A DNA stretch of 64,000 nt from Akkermansia sp. (lineage in GTDB: Bacteria; Verrucomicrobiota; Verrucomicrobiia; Verrucomicrobiales; Akkermansiaceae), in the NCBI GenBank assembly GCA_017517805.1, contig JAFWYD010000063.1, positions 32,005-96,004 on the forward strand, read 5' to 3'. The first letter of the stretch is position 1. Each line of letters begins with the position of its first letter. The position numbers were made by a program, and so were the translations under genes. The notes under the pieces are model-generated. The model worked only from the letters and a program-made list of their open reading frames with translations, did not search any database and had not been told where the DNA came from. Of the stretch, positions 42,116 through 53,113 are shown piece after piece.

Positions 42116-42135
42116 GCGAAGTGGTGCTGCGCGAG

Positions 42136-44346
42136 TTAATCTTTGTAGAGTTCCTTGACTCGTTCAATCAGCGCGAAGGCATGGCTGATCATGGCTCGCG
42201 TTTCATTGAGGAGGGTGAGGTAGAGGATGCCGTTGCGCATGCCGGATTCATCGGCTGTGCTGTGCATCAGGTGGCGGGTGATGCAGTCGGCAAAATCTTC
42301 GCTGAGCTGGTCCCGGTCTTCCAGAAGCGCCTCGATACCGGCGTAGTTGCCAGCTTTCAGCATATCGGTGAGGTCTGGGTAGAACCGGCCTATCTTGTTG
42401 GTGAGGGCCAGCAGGTCATCGGCTTGTTCCTTGTTGAGTCCCTGGTGGTTGTTGTCGATGTGGTTGTAGCTGGCTTTGACCAGGGTGAAGAGACGTTCGC
42501 AGGTATTGATGGAGATTTCAGTGATGCGGAAGACGAGCTGGCCGCGGTCTGCGAGTTCCTTGGGCAGGGTGCGCAGGGTGGGCAGTACTTCATTTTCGCG
42601 CAGGACTTCGAGGTCTCGTTTCAGCGTGCGGGTCTTCTTGCGCAGGCGTTTGAGGGCATCTCGGTCTTCGTTCAGCAGGGCTTTGACCATGGCCTTGTAG
42701 ATGCCGACCATGCGGCCCAGGCGTCCGCTTGCGGCCTTGCCGAAGTCTTTGACGGCGGCTTCGCTCTGCATGTTGATGAGGCGGATTTCTTCCTTGGCAC
42801 TATTGGTGAAGAAGGTGGATTTGATGAGCAGGATGCCGGCGATGACGAGCATGGAAATCATGCCCCAGAATCCACCGTAAGCCATGATAAGGGCCACCGC
42901 GAAGGCTGCCAGGCATGCTGCCAGGGCGGTGAGGAACCAGCCGCCGATGACGGTGAGTACGCCGGTGATGCGGTACACGGCGCTGTCGCGCCCCCAGGCT
43001 CGGTCGGCCAGCGAGGAACCCATGGCCACCATGAAGGTGACATAGGTGGTGGAAAGCGGGAGTTGCAGATCGGTGGCAACTGAAATCAGCAGGGCAGAGA
43101 CGGTGAGGTTTACCGAGCCACGCACCTGGTCATACAAGGCTCCGGTTTCTTCCTCGGGAGCCAGGGGGGTGAAGCGGCGGGCGATGAAGTTCTGCACCGG
43201 CATGGGGGTGATTTTCTCGAAGAAACGTACGGTGTTGAGCGTGTAGCGCACCATGGTGCGCGCCGGGGCGCAGGAACCGAAGCGTTCCTTACCGGTGCTG
43301 GCGGCAGAAAGCTTGAGCTCGGTTTCGGTCACCTTGCGTGCTTTTTTCGAGAAGAAGAGGGTAGCAACCATGATGAGGCCGGCGGCTACGAGCCAGAGCA
43401 TGTTGACCTGCTGTTTCACATCGGCAAGACCACTCATTTTGAGCGTGGCAAGGTCGCCGCCAGCGGCCAGGTGGGCTTCGCCAATCTGCATGGTGGTCTG
43501 CGATGCCATGAATACGCCGATGAAGTTTACCAGGTCGTTGCCGGCGAAGGCCAGGGCGAGCGCGCCGGTGCCTGCCAGCACGGTGAGCCGCAGGGTGTTA
43601 ATCTTGAGACCGTACTGGAGAATGGCAGCAATGATGGACCAGGCGATGAAGGCAACAAGTATTGCGAGTCCCAGGTTGGCATCAACCATGTCCATGAAGG
43701 CTCCCTTCATGACCGGACTGGTCTTGAGCCCTTTGAATACGGCGAAGTAGGAGATGGCCGTGAACGCAAAACCGCACCACAGCGGGCCGATGAGGCGGTA
43801 CATGCGCTGGAAGTGGAAGGTGTAGAGCAGGCGGGCAAACCACATCACGATTGTACCCACGGTGAAGGCAATGGCCACCGAGCAGAAGATGCCGGAGATG
43901 ATGAAGAATACCTTGTCGGTGTTGATGTAGTCTGCAATGGAACCGGGACCATCGCCCAGGTTGAAGTAGGCCATACCCAGGGCAGAACCCAGCAAGGCGA
44001 AGATGAGCGATACCGTGGTGGAGGTGGGTAGCCCCAGGGTGTTGAATGTATCCAGCAGAATGACATTGGCTACCATGACTGCGAGGAAGAGCAGCATCAC
44101 CTCGTGGAAGGAGAACATGCTGGGGATGAAGACTCCGCTGCGGGCAATTTCCATCATTCCGCTGGAGAATGAGGCCCCCAGAAGCACACCAACGGCTGCA
44201 ACGGCAACGGCTCCGGTGTAGGTGCCTGCGCGGCTGCCAATGGAAGAGTTGAGGAAGTTGCAAGCATCATTGCTTACACCTACTACCAGCCCGAAGACTG
44301 ACAGCAGCAGAAGCATACCGTAAATCACGTAGTATGTCGTGTCCAT
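42136..44346 (-). CDS. PiT-family phosphate transporter with C-terminal PhoU-like domain
   Basis: The 736 residues combine a PiT permease and a helical domain. The permease has the duplicated signature: GVSNDACNFLNSSIGSRAGT near the N-terminus and FAGNDLVNFIGVFMASQTT in the second repeat, plus GLPTSTTVSLI. Residues from about 530 are helical and PhoU-like (EAAVKDFGKAASGRLGRMVG, YKAMVKALLNEDRDALKRL). PhoU-like domains regulate phosphate carriers, so transport and control are fused in one chain. Confidence 0.88.
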   Translation of the reverse strand: MDTTYYVIYGMLLLLSVFGLVVGVSNDACNFLNSSIGSRAGTYTGAVAVAAVGVLLGASFSSGMMEIARSGVFIPSMFSFHEVMLLFLAVMVANVILLDTFNTLGLPTSTTVSLIFALLGSALGMAYFNLGDGPGSIADYINTDKVFFIISGIFCSVAIAFTVGTIVMWFARLLYTFHFQRMYRLIGPLWCGFAFTAISYFAVFKGLKTSPVMKGAFMDMVDANLGLAILVAFIAWSIIAAILQYGLKINTLRLTVLAGTGALALAFAGNDLVNFIGVFMASQTTMQIGEAHLAAGGDLATLKMSGLADVKQQVNMLWLVAAGLIMVATLFFSKKARKVTETELKLSAASTGKERFGSCAPARTMVRYTLNTVRFFEKITPMPVQNFIARRFTPLAPEEETGALYDQVRGSVNLTVSALLISVATDLQLPLSTTYVTFMVAMGSSLADRAWGRDSAVYRITGVLTVIGGWFLTALAACLAAFAVALIMAYGGFWGMISMLVIAGILLIKSTFFTNSAKEEIRLINMQSEAAVKDFGKAASGRLGRMVGIYKAMVKALLNEDRDALKRLRKKTRTLKRDLEVLRENEVLPTLRTLPKELADRGQLVFRITEISINTCERLFTLVKASYNHIDNNHQGLNKEQADDLLALTNKIGRFYPDLTDMLKAGNYAGIEALLEDRDQLSEDFADCITRHLMHSTADESGMRNGILYLTLLNETRAMISHAFALIERVKELYKD

Positions 44347-44359
44347 AAAGAGTCACGCC

Positions 44360-44388
44360 TTTCTACCATGTTCTGGAATGAATGACAA
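44360..44388 (-). promoter_or_regulatory. Promoter of the phosphate transporter gene
   Basis: Minus strand: TTGTCA, 17 bp, TAGAAA, then 13 bp to ATG 44346. Confidence 0.5.
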
Positions 44389-44467
44389 GAAAATTCGCTT
44401 ATCTGGCTAAAAAGTCACAAAAGTTTGCATGTGGGCTCCCGCATACGCGAAAATAACGTATACTGGC

Positions 44468-44496
44468 TTGACGGAAGATGACATTGGGAGTACAAT
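44468..44496 (+). promoter_or_regulatory. Promoter of the gcv cluster
   Basis: TTGACG, 17 bp, TACAAT, then 9 bp to ATG 44506. The near-zero leader leaves no room for a glycine riboswitch. Confidence 0.6.
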
Positions 44497-44505
44497 CGCC
44501 GCCGC

Positions 44506-45588
44506 ATGAACGCCGAATCAATCAAGAGCACGCCTCTGTGCGACAAGCACGTGGCCCTCGGAGCCAAGATGGTACCCTTTGCTGGGTGGAATATGCCGGT
44601 GCAGTATACTGGCATTATCGATGAGCACAACACCGTGCGCAGCACCTGCGGTGTGTTCGATATTTCTCACATGGGGCAGTTCCTCGTGAGTGGGGAAGGG
44701 GCGACCGAGTGGCTCAATACCATGTTCACCAACAATCTGAACAAACTGGTGGACGGCATGGGGCAGTATTCCATCATGCTCAATGAGAAGGGTGGCGTGA
44801 TTGATGACCTCATCATTTACCAGCTCGGCAAGGATAATTTCTTCGTGGTGGTGAATGCCTCGATGATTGATGAGGACTATGCCTGGCTCACCGCTCACAA
44901 ACCCGAGGGTATCTCCCTGGTGAACAAGAGTGCTGATTATGTGGGCCTGGCGGTGCAGGGTCCCACCTGCGAAGAGGTGTTTGCCAAGCTTTGCCCCGGT
45001 GTGCAGCTGCCTGTTCGCAATGGTATCCTGATGTTCGAGTGCGATGGCGATGCCGTGGTGGTGTGCCGCACCGGTTACACCGGTGAGAATGGCTACGAGT
45101 TCTTCTGCCCGGCAGGGCAGGGTGTGAAGTGGTTCGAGAAGGTGATGGACTGCGGTGCCAAGCCCTGTGGCCTGGGTGCGCGCGACAGCCTGCGTCTCGA
45201 AATGTGCTACTCGCTGAATGGCAGCGACCTTTCCCCGGAGAAGACTCCGCTTGAGGCTGGCCTTTCCTGGTGCTGTGACCTGACCAAGGAATTCATCGGT
45301 GTTGATGTGCTGCGCGCTCAGAAGGCTGAGGGGCGTCCCACCGCCCTGGTGGCTATCGAATACACCGGCAAGGGCGCACCTCCCCGCCATGGTTACGAAG
45401 TGCAGCTGCCGGATGGCACTCCGCTGGGTGAGCTTTGCAGCGGTGTTCTTTCCCCCTCCCTGGGCAAAGGCATCGGCATGGCCTATGTGCCCGCCGCCCT
45501 GGGCAAGGTCGGTACCGAAGTGAATGTCATGGTCCGCAACAAGGCCGTTCCCGCCATCATTGTCAAGAAACCCTTCCTGAAGAAGTAA
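44506..45588 (+). CDS. gcvT: Glycine cleavage system T protein (aminomethyltransferase)
   Basis: Transfers the methylene group from aminomethyl-lipoyl GcvH to tetrahydrofolate, releasing ammonia. The 360 residues show [50 protein letters not shown] and [14 protein letters not shown], all typical. It leads the gcvT-gcvH-gcvP cluster. Confidence 0.96.
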   Translation: MNAESIKSTPLCDKHVALGAKMVPFAGWNMPVQYTGIIDEHNTVRSTCGVFDISHMGQFLVSGEGATEWLNTMFTNNLNKLVDGMGQYSIMLNEKGGVIDDLIIYQLGKDNFFVVVNASMIDEDYAWLTAHKPEGISLVNKSADYVGLAVQGPTCEEVFAKLCPGVQLPVRNGILMFECDGDAVVVCRTGYTGENGYEFFCPAGQGVKWFEKVMDCGAKPCGLGARDSLRLEMCYSLNGSDLSPEKTPLEAGLSWCCDLTKEFIGVDVLRAQKAEGRPTALVAIEYTGKGAPPRHGYEVQLPDGTPLGELCSGVLSPSLGKGIGMAYVPAALGKVGTEVNVMVRNKAVPAIIVKKPFLKK

Positions 45589-45616
45589 ACCTCCATACCC
45601 CCCAAACCAAAATACT

Positions 45617-45997
45617 ATGAGCAACCCCGCAGAATACAAGTATTCCTCCGAACACGAGTGGATCAGCCCCGTCGTCGATGGCATCGTGACCCTCGGCATC
45701 ACCGACCACGCCCAGTCTGAGCTGGGTGACGTGGTGTACGTCGACCTCCCCTCCGTGGGCGATACCTTCTCCAAGGAGGACAGCATCGCCGTGGTGGAAT
45801 CCGTGAAGGCCGCTTCCGATGTGTACACCCCCGTTTCCGGTGAGGTGGTGGAAGTGAACGAGGCTCTCGACGCTGAACCCGGCACCGTGAACACCGACGC
45901 TACCGGCGCTGGCTGGATCTGCAAGATTAAGCTTGATGACCCCTCCGAGCTGGACGAGCTGATGGATGCCGCCGCTTACGAGGAGTTCTGCAAGTAA
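45617..45997 (+). CDS. gcvH: Glycine cleavage system H protein
   Basis: The lipoyl carrier protein of the glycine cleavage complex, 126 residues. The lipoylation site is K64 in [26 protein letters not shown] at the N-terminus and GDVVYVDLP are conserved. It lies 28 bp after gcvT with no visible Shine-Dalgarno sequence, and a terminator-like hairpin follows it. Confidence 0.96.
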   Translation: MSNPAEYKYSSEHEWISPVVDGIVTLGITDHAQSELGDVVYVDLPSVGDTFSKEDSIAVVESVKAASDVYTPVSGEVVEVNEALDAEPGTVNTDATGAGWICKIKLDDPSELDELMDAAAYEEFCK

Positions 45998-46007
45998 AGC
46001 TGCTTCC

Positions 46008-46050
46008 GGCCGCATTCCCCACAGTCGGGAATGCGGCCTTTTCTGTTTTT
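46008..46050 (+). terminator. Intra-cluster terminator between gcvH and gcvP
   Basis: GGCCGCATTCCC, 7-nt loop, GGGAATGCGGCC, then TTTTCTGTTTTT. It should end or attenuate gcvTH transcripts, so gcvP needs readthrough or its own promoter. Confidence 0.75.
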
Positions 46051-46076
46051 ATATCAATACGTAACCAATTGACATT

Positions 46077-48917
<2,841 letters not shown>

Positions 48918-48934
48918 GCAGATAAAAAAATCCC

Positions 48935-48968
48935 AAAAAAGGCCGGGGGCATCCCCCGGCCTTTTTTC
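48935..48968. terminator. Terminator after gcvP
   Basis: AAAAAAGGCCGGGGG, loop CAT, CCCCCGGCCTTTTTT. It marks the last host-type feature before the AT-richer island. Confidence 0.85.
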
Positions 48969-49060
48969 TTGTCGGAACTCACGACTTCAGACCTGGCATT
49001 ATGAGCAAGAGGGACTAAAGCCCCGCGCTTCGATAAAGCATGCGCCCTCCCGCAGGAAAT

Positions 49061-49076
49061 CTTGCATAATTGCAAG
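49061..49076. repeat. 16-bp palindrome at the island edge
   Basis: CTTGCATAATTGCAAG, with 6-bp arms around TAAT, 43 bp from the next palindrome. Confidence 0.6.
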
Positions 49077-49103
49077 AAATAGAAGCTCAGGGTGTTAAGT
49101 GTG

Positions 49104-49144
49104 CTTTATGCAAATTTAAGATTCAATCTTGAATTTGCATAAAG
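49104..49144. repeat. 41-bp near-perfect palindrome at the island edge
   Basis: Left arm CTTTATGCAAATTTAAGATT, centre C, right arm with a single mismatch (G for A). It ends 35 bp before the silent hsdS segment. It has no long U-tract, so a protein-binding or recombination site is as likely as a terminator. Confidence 0.75.
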
Positions 49145-49261
49145 GTATACTAAGCCGCATATAGTAAAATGCTTGTAACTAGGCAAGGCCTGTTTTACTC
49201 CAGCAGCCCGGGGTAATCAAGTTAGAACCGCTGATAGTATTTTGCATTATTAGTATGCTAA

Positions 49262-49286
49262 ATTTTGATTTGTCGAGCTGTTCTAC
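49262..49286 (+). repeat. Repeat B, copy 1
   Basis: ATTTTGATTTGTCGAGCTGT..., encoding part of FVEQLDKSKF on the minus strand. Further copies are at 50920-50944 and 52044-52064, in the same orientation. Confidence 0.85.
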
Positions 49287-49776
49287 GAAGGCCGCAAAGC
49301 GGTTTTGGGCCTCTATTGGCGGAACAACAATGGGAAAGTTCTTTACTAAAGACAAATTGAGATTAGATTGCTGTGCTCCTCTTCCCATATTGCGTAAAGA
49401 GTTGTATTGAGAGACACAATAATGATATGTGAAAACCGGAAGGAGATTAGGATTGGGCAAAATTGCTGCGCAAGCTTGATTAGTTGTCGCCGGAATCTTT
49501 AGTAAACCCGCAGTGCCTCTCGTTTTACCCTGTCCATACATAGCAATCATTACTGAACCTTCAGGCAATATTTTACAATTAGTTTCAGATAAGGCTTTTT
49601 CAGTTATTGATTCTTCAGTGTAAGTAATATACCCTCTTTCTATTTCTCCCGTTTTAACCCAAGGAATATCTCCATTATAATAGTCTGAGACAAGACGATT
49701 GGGAGTAGCACCTGTCCATACCTGAGCTAAAGCACCCAATGTAGAAATAGGGTATTTAGCTTGACCAGAAGTCACA

Positions 49777-49802
49777 TCCCCGAAGAGCTCGATAAATTGA
49801 GA
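49777..49802 (+). repeat. Repeat A, copy 1
   Basis: TCCCCGAAGAGCTCGATAAA plus TTGAGA, encoding SQFIELFGD on the minus strand. Identical copies are at 51441-51466 and 52568-52593, in the same orientation. Confidence 0.88.
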
Positions 49803-50783
49803 TTAGCCTATAAACTTCTTGCAACTACTCTTCACATTGGCCTGATTGACCATGGCATACTGTAAAGTGGTATCAATGCTTTGGTGCCCTAGTAGCTGCT
49901 GTACCTGCTCAATGGGCATGCCTTTATCTATGGCCATGGTGGCGAGAGTACGTCGGAATTTGTGCGGATGCACTTTCGCAAGATTGAGTCTTCTGCCTAT
50001 TTTTCGCAGCGTGATTTCGACGCCGCTGATTTGGAGTCGGTTATATGGGCGGAGAAGTGTCACAAACAGGGCTTCATTAGTATCCGTACGCTCCTTCAGA
50101 TAGCGCATGAGGTGAATCTTTGTTCTGGCATCGAAATAGACTCGTCTTTGCTTGTTGCCCTTACCAAAGACTACACATTCCCGGTTCTCGAAATCCACAT
50201 CATCCCGGTTGAGCTTGACCAATTCACCTACGCGCATACCAGTGGAGGATAAAAGGTCAATCATGGCCAGATCTCTAGTAGTCTCACAATAGTCTCTCAT
50301 GAGCTCCAGCGATTCATCGCTGTATGTTTCCTTTACTGTTTTACCCGTTTTGACTTTGTGTATTCTGCGAACCGGGCTTTTCACGATGTAATCCTCGTCC
50401 TCCAGCCATGAGAAGAAGGAGGACAGAATGCGGCGTACATTATCCATCGTGACCTTGCTCACGGTGCCCCGTTGCTGGTAGGTATCCAGATAGATTCGTA
50501 AATCCTCAGTGGAAATGTGGCACACCTCCTTTTGTAGCGCGGTTAGCAGGTTCCGAATGGTGGACTCATAGTAATGGAGAGTCTTGTCGGAACATCCCTC
50601 TACGCGCTTGGCCGCGATAAACTGCTGCAACAGGTCCGGCTGACTACCGGACTTATTGCTGTCTTCAGTACAAACGACACCCGCAAGGTGCTTTTCCAGC
50701 GACCTTGTAAGCCGTGACATCTGTTCGACACTCAAGAAGCTCGCAAGCTCCTGCCTTATGGATTGTATGATTTTCGTCTTCAT
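49803..50783 (-). CDS. Tyrosine site-specific recombinase of the hsdS locus
   Basis: The 326 residues have a SAM-like N-terminal domain (about 50-135) and a catalytic domain with the tetrad R184 (TGMRVGEL), H274-x-x-R277 (HPHKFRR), H300 (LLGHQS) and nucleophile Y309 (TLQYAMV), plus the beta-hairpin lysine in GKGNK. Recombinases of this type beside hsdS genes rearrange specificity domains. Its TAA stop directly abuts repeat A of the silent cassette, in the same frame. A compound inverted repeat lies just upstream of the start. Confidence 0.92.
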   Translation of the reverse strand: MKTKIIQSIRQELASFLSVEQMSRLTRSLEKHLAGVVCTEDSNKSGSQPDLLQQFIAAKRVEGCSDKTLHYYESTIRNLLTALQKEVCHISTEDLRIYLDTYQQRGTVSKVTMDNVRRILSSFFSWLEDEDYIVKSPVRRIHKVKTGKTVKETYSDESLELMRDYCETTRDLAMIDLLSSTGMRVGELVKLNRDDVDFENRECVVFGKGNKQRRVYFDARTKIHLMRYLKERTDTNEALFVTLLRPYNRLQISGVEITLRKIGRRLNLAKVHPHKFRRTLATMAIDKGMPIEQVQQLLGHQSIDTTLQYAMVNQANVKSSCKKFIG

Positions 50784-50788
50784 GAAGA

Positions 50789-50837
50789 TTTCTCAGGCCG
50801 GGCTCCTCAGAGTGAGGTGTTCCATTTGCCTGAGAAA
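50789..50837. repeat. Compound inverted repeat upstream of the recombinase
   Basis: Outer arms TTTCTCAGGC (50789-50798) and GCCTGAGAAA (50828-50837), with an inner palindrome CCTCAGAGTGAGG. It lies between hsdS and the recombinase start. It could be an operator, a crossover site or a terminator. Confidence 0.65.
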
Positions 50838-50848
50838 CCAATCACGGC

Positions 50849-51985
50849 TTATCCTAGATTTTCGGCCAGAATGCGCTTGTATGTGAGAGTGAGCTCAGAC
50901 AGAGCTTGTTCGAGTTCAAATTTTGATTTGTCGAGCTGTTCTACAAACGAAATAAACAGCGTTTGTAAATGCTCAGGTAATAAAGGTACTTCCAGAGACG
51001 CCACTATAGAAGTGTTCAAATTAAGCATTGTTACACCTACTGCCTTTTGTTCGATTATGCGTTTATAATCAGGTCGTGATAAGATTTTTTGAAGAAAATA
51101 GGGCTTCATCCCTTTGGTTAGGCGAATAATGAGGCTACCTGTCCCACATAACAAGCCAGTATCCTTTACGACGGCGCATCGTCCCATTTCTCCGCGTCGC
51201 CCCATTACGATATCCCCTACCTTAAGCCAATATGGGGATAGCTCTTGGTATTTTCTTTCAGTAATTGACAATGCAGGGTCAGGTAAAATGTTCCCGTCTA
51301 TTATGTGCGAAGGGTTTATCAAAGAATGTACGCCCTCTATATAGTCCTCTCTATGTAACAATGACCCAAACGGCCCTATTTTTATATCTGCGATTTCCGA
51401 TAATTGCGTTATTGGCCAATTCTTATCATTTTCCACAGGGTCCCCGAAGAGCTCGATAAATTGAGACTTCACCAGCTCATCAGTCTTGGTCAGCAGATTT
51501 TTGTATGTTTCGATTGTATCGGTAATGGACTGCAAAACTGTGGCCAATTGTCTCTGCTCTTCCAGAGACGGCAAGTTGAACTCCAGATTTTTGAGGTCTC
51601 GCCAATTGATTGTTGGGGATAAGCTTCCGACGGAAATCTTGATAGCAGCGTCCAGGAAATAATCGGAGCTAATGAAGAAAGGAAAGAATTGCGGGTCTAC
51701 GACATTTTCACGGGGACGAAGCACCATCCCATGAGCAGAAAAAATCCCATCAAAGGGAGCTATGGCTACCTTCTTTTGATAGGCTCGACGCTTACCGAAT
51801 AAAACATCCCCTTTGCGCATTACCAGCTTATCACCTATTGGGGCAACATCTGCTCCAAAACGAGTCACCTTCAGGCAGCCGGAATCAAGGTGTTCCAAGC
51901 CGAGATATACATGTCGGTCGTTCTCCTCCGGCTTCTTCTTTTCCGTGCTATTAAACGCTATTTGCTCAAATCTGTATTTAGCCAT
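50849..51985 (-). CDS. hsdS: Type I restriction specificity subunit HsdS, second copy
   Basis: The 378 residues form two target-recognition domains separated by conserved helices. TRD1 is about 1-150, with GDVLFGKRRAYQKKVAIAPF. The central helix is SLEEQRQLATVLQSITDTIE to KSQFIELFGD. TRD2 is about 180-335, with GDIVMGRRGEMGRCAVV. The C-terminal helix is FVEQLDKSKFELEQALSEL. HsdS chooses the bipartite DNA target for the methylase and nuclease. TRD2 lies between repeat A (51441-51466) and repeat B (50920-50944). It follows the other hsdS by 20 bp with a GAAGGA ribosome site. Confidence 0.92.
   Translation of the reverse strand: MAKYRFEQIAFNSTEKKKPEENDRHVYLGLEHLDSGCLKVTRFGADVAPIGDKLVMRKGDVLFGKRRAYQKKVAIAPFDGIFSAHGMVLRPRENVVDPQFFPFFISSDYFLDAAIKISVGSLSPTINWRDLKNLEFNLPSLEEQRQLATVLQSITDTIETYKNLLTKTDELVKSQFIELFGDPVENDKNWPITQLSEIADIKIGPFGSLLHREDYIEGVHSLINPSHIIDGNILPDPALSITERKYQELSPYWLKVGDIVMGRRGEMGRCAVVKDTGLLCGTGSLIIRLTKGMKPYFLQKILSRPDYKRIIEQKAVGVTMLNLNTSIVASLEVPLLPEHLQTLFISFVEQLDKSKFELEQALSELTLTYKRILAENLG
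50920..50944 (+). repeat. Repeat B, copy 2
   Basis: Same sequence and orientation as 49262-49286, inside hsdS near its 3' end. Confidence 0.85.
51441..51466 (+). repeat. Repeat A, copy 2
   Basis: Identical over 26 bp to 49777-49802, inside hsdS at the start of TRD2. Confidence 0.88.
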
Positions 51986-52005
51986 AACTGTATTTTCCTT
52001 TCTTC

Positions 52006-53109
52006 CTAGGCTACAGCCTGTTCTTTACAGCAGCTATCAGCATATTTTGATTTGTCGAGCCGTTGAGCAAAGGAAACATAGCGTTCTTGTAACTCAAGAG
52101 GAGGCTGATAGATAGGTATATTTTGAAACTCTTGCGCATTAATGTTGGCCTGCCCTATTGCAGCTTTACATAAGCTTAACAATAACTGCTTAGTGTAGGG
52201 TAAGTTCATGTATGCAACAAGGAATTCGGGGAGAATCTTAGAATTGACTCGTACACGAATAATAAAACCAGCTAGTACCATAAGCTCGTCCCTATCATAC
52301 AAACAGGTTTTTCCTACTAACTCCTTACTATTAGTCCGATTAAAAAGAACATCGCCTTTTCTTACTGAGCATTTTTCCAATTCCTGTTCGGGAATGTTAA
52401 TTCTCTTCAAATCTGAAAGGTCCAGTTTGCCGTCATAAGTGATATTATTCATTCTTATGTAGGGAAATACCCCATCGGCAGAAGCTGGGCGGCTAGAACC
52501 ATAGCGTACTTCTGAAACAACATCTCTGATAGTGCCATTTATCCAATTTTTAGGATTATTACCAGGGTCCCCGAAGAGCTCGATAAATTGAGATTTGACC
52601 AGTTCATCAGTTGCCCGAAGTAAGGAGTTGTAGCTCTTTCGAGTTTGCTCTATTGACCACAAAACATCAGCTAATTTGCGCTGTTCTCCCTCGCTTGCCG
52701 GTAACTCAAACTCATAATTCTTCAGATGCTCCCATTTTACACGGGGAGATAAAGAACCGGCAGAACGACCGACAGCAAAATCAAAGAGGGCATCATTTTG
52801 AATTACAAACGGCAAAAGCTCTGGAATAATACGACCGGGGATAGCTTCGATGACTGTAATATCTCCCGAACAAATCCCATCAAAAGGAGCAACAGCCGCT
52901 TTCTTTAGATATGCACGACGTCTACCAAAAAGAACGTGTCCTTTACGGAATACTTTGGAAAAAGTGTTGTCCGTAGACTCACTCCATTGAGACAATGTAA
53001 TGCATTCTGGCTCCAAGTGCTCCAGACCCACGATGGGATAGTCTCTCTTATCCCCCTTGCAGGTTTCTTTGTGCTCCTTAGCAACGTCTCCAAGTCGAAC
53101 TCTACTCAT
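52006..53109 (-). CDS. hsdS: Type I restriction specificity subunit HsdS, first copy
   Basis: The protein starts MSRVRLGDVAKEHK at 53109, 7 bp after GAGGAA and 4 bp after the hsdM stop. Two TRDs are present. TRD1 (KGHVLFGRRRAYLKKAAVAP) is related to, but distinct from, that of the other copy. TRD2 (GSSRPASADGVFPYIRMNN, GDVLFNRTNSKELVGKT) differs from the other two modules. Repeats A and B bound TRD2. The C-terminus after LDKSK is short (YADSCCKEQAVA) and lacks the last helix of the other copy, a possible sign of past recombination. Confidence 0.9.
   Translation of the reverse strand: MSRVRLGDVAKEHKETCKGDKRDYPIVGLEHLEPECITLSQWSESTDNTFSKVFRKGHVLFGRRRAYLKKAAVAPFDGICSGDITVIEAIPGRIIPELLPFVIQNDALFDFAVGRSAGSLSPRVKWEHLKNYEFELPASEGEQRKLADVLWSIEQTRKSYNSLLRATDELVKSQFIELFGDPGNNPKNWINGTIRDVVSEVRYGSSRPASADGVFPYIRMNNITYDGKLDLSDLKRINIPEQELEKCSVRKGDVLFNRTNSKELVGKTCLYDRDELMVLAGFIIRVRVNSKILPEFLVAYMNLPYTKQLLLSLCKAAIGQANINAQEFQNIPIYQPPLELQERYVSFAQRLDKSKYADSCCKEQAVA
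52044..52064 (+). repeat. Repeat B, copy 3
   Basis: ATTTTGATTTGTCGAGCCGT..., one base different from the other copies (C for T), same orientation. Confidence 0.8.
52568..52593 (+). repeat. Repeat A, copy 3
   Basis: Identical over 26 bp to the other two A copies, at the start of TRD2. Confidence 0.88.
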
Positions 53110-53113
53110 GATT

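Larger units (their letters stand above)
49179..49802 (-). pseudogene. Silent hsdS segment (second target-recognition domain only)
   Basis: The frame begins SQFIELFGD directly after the recombinase stop codon. One TRD follows (YPISTLGALAQVWTGATPN, WVKTGEIERGYITY, PPIEAQNRFAAF) and then FVEQLDKSKF, after which homology to full HsdS stops. It has no first TRD and no promoter of its own. It is bounded by the same direct repeats (A at 49777-49802, B at 49262-49286) that bound TRD2 in both complete hsdS genes, so it looks like a donor cassette. A GTG at 49775 could start a 198-residue product. Confidence 0.75.

Noticed and set aside
44397..44505. A glycine riboswitch upstream of gcvT
   Set aside because: The promoter -10 box is 9 bp above the ATG, so no leader RNA would exist.
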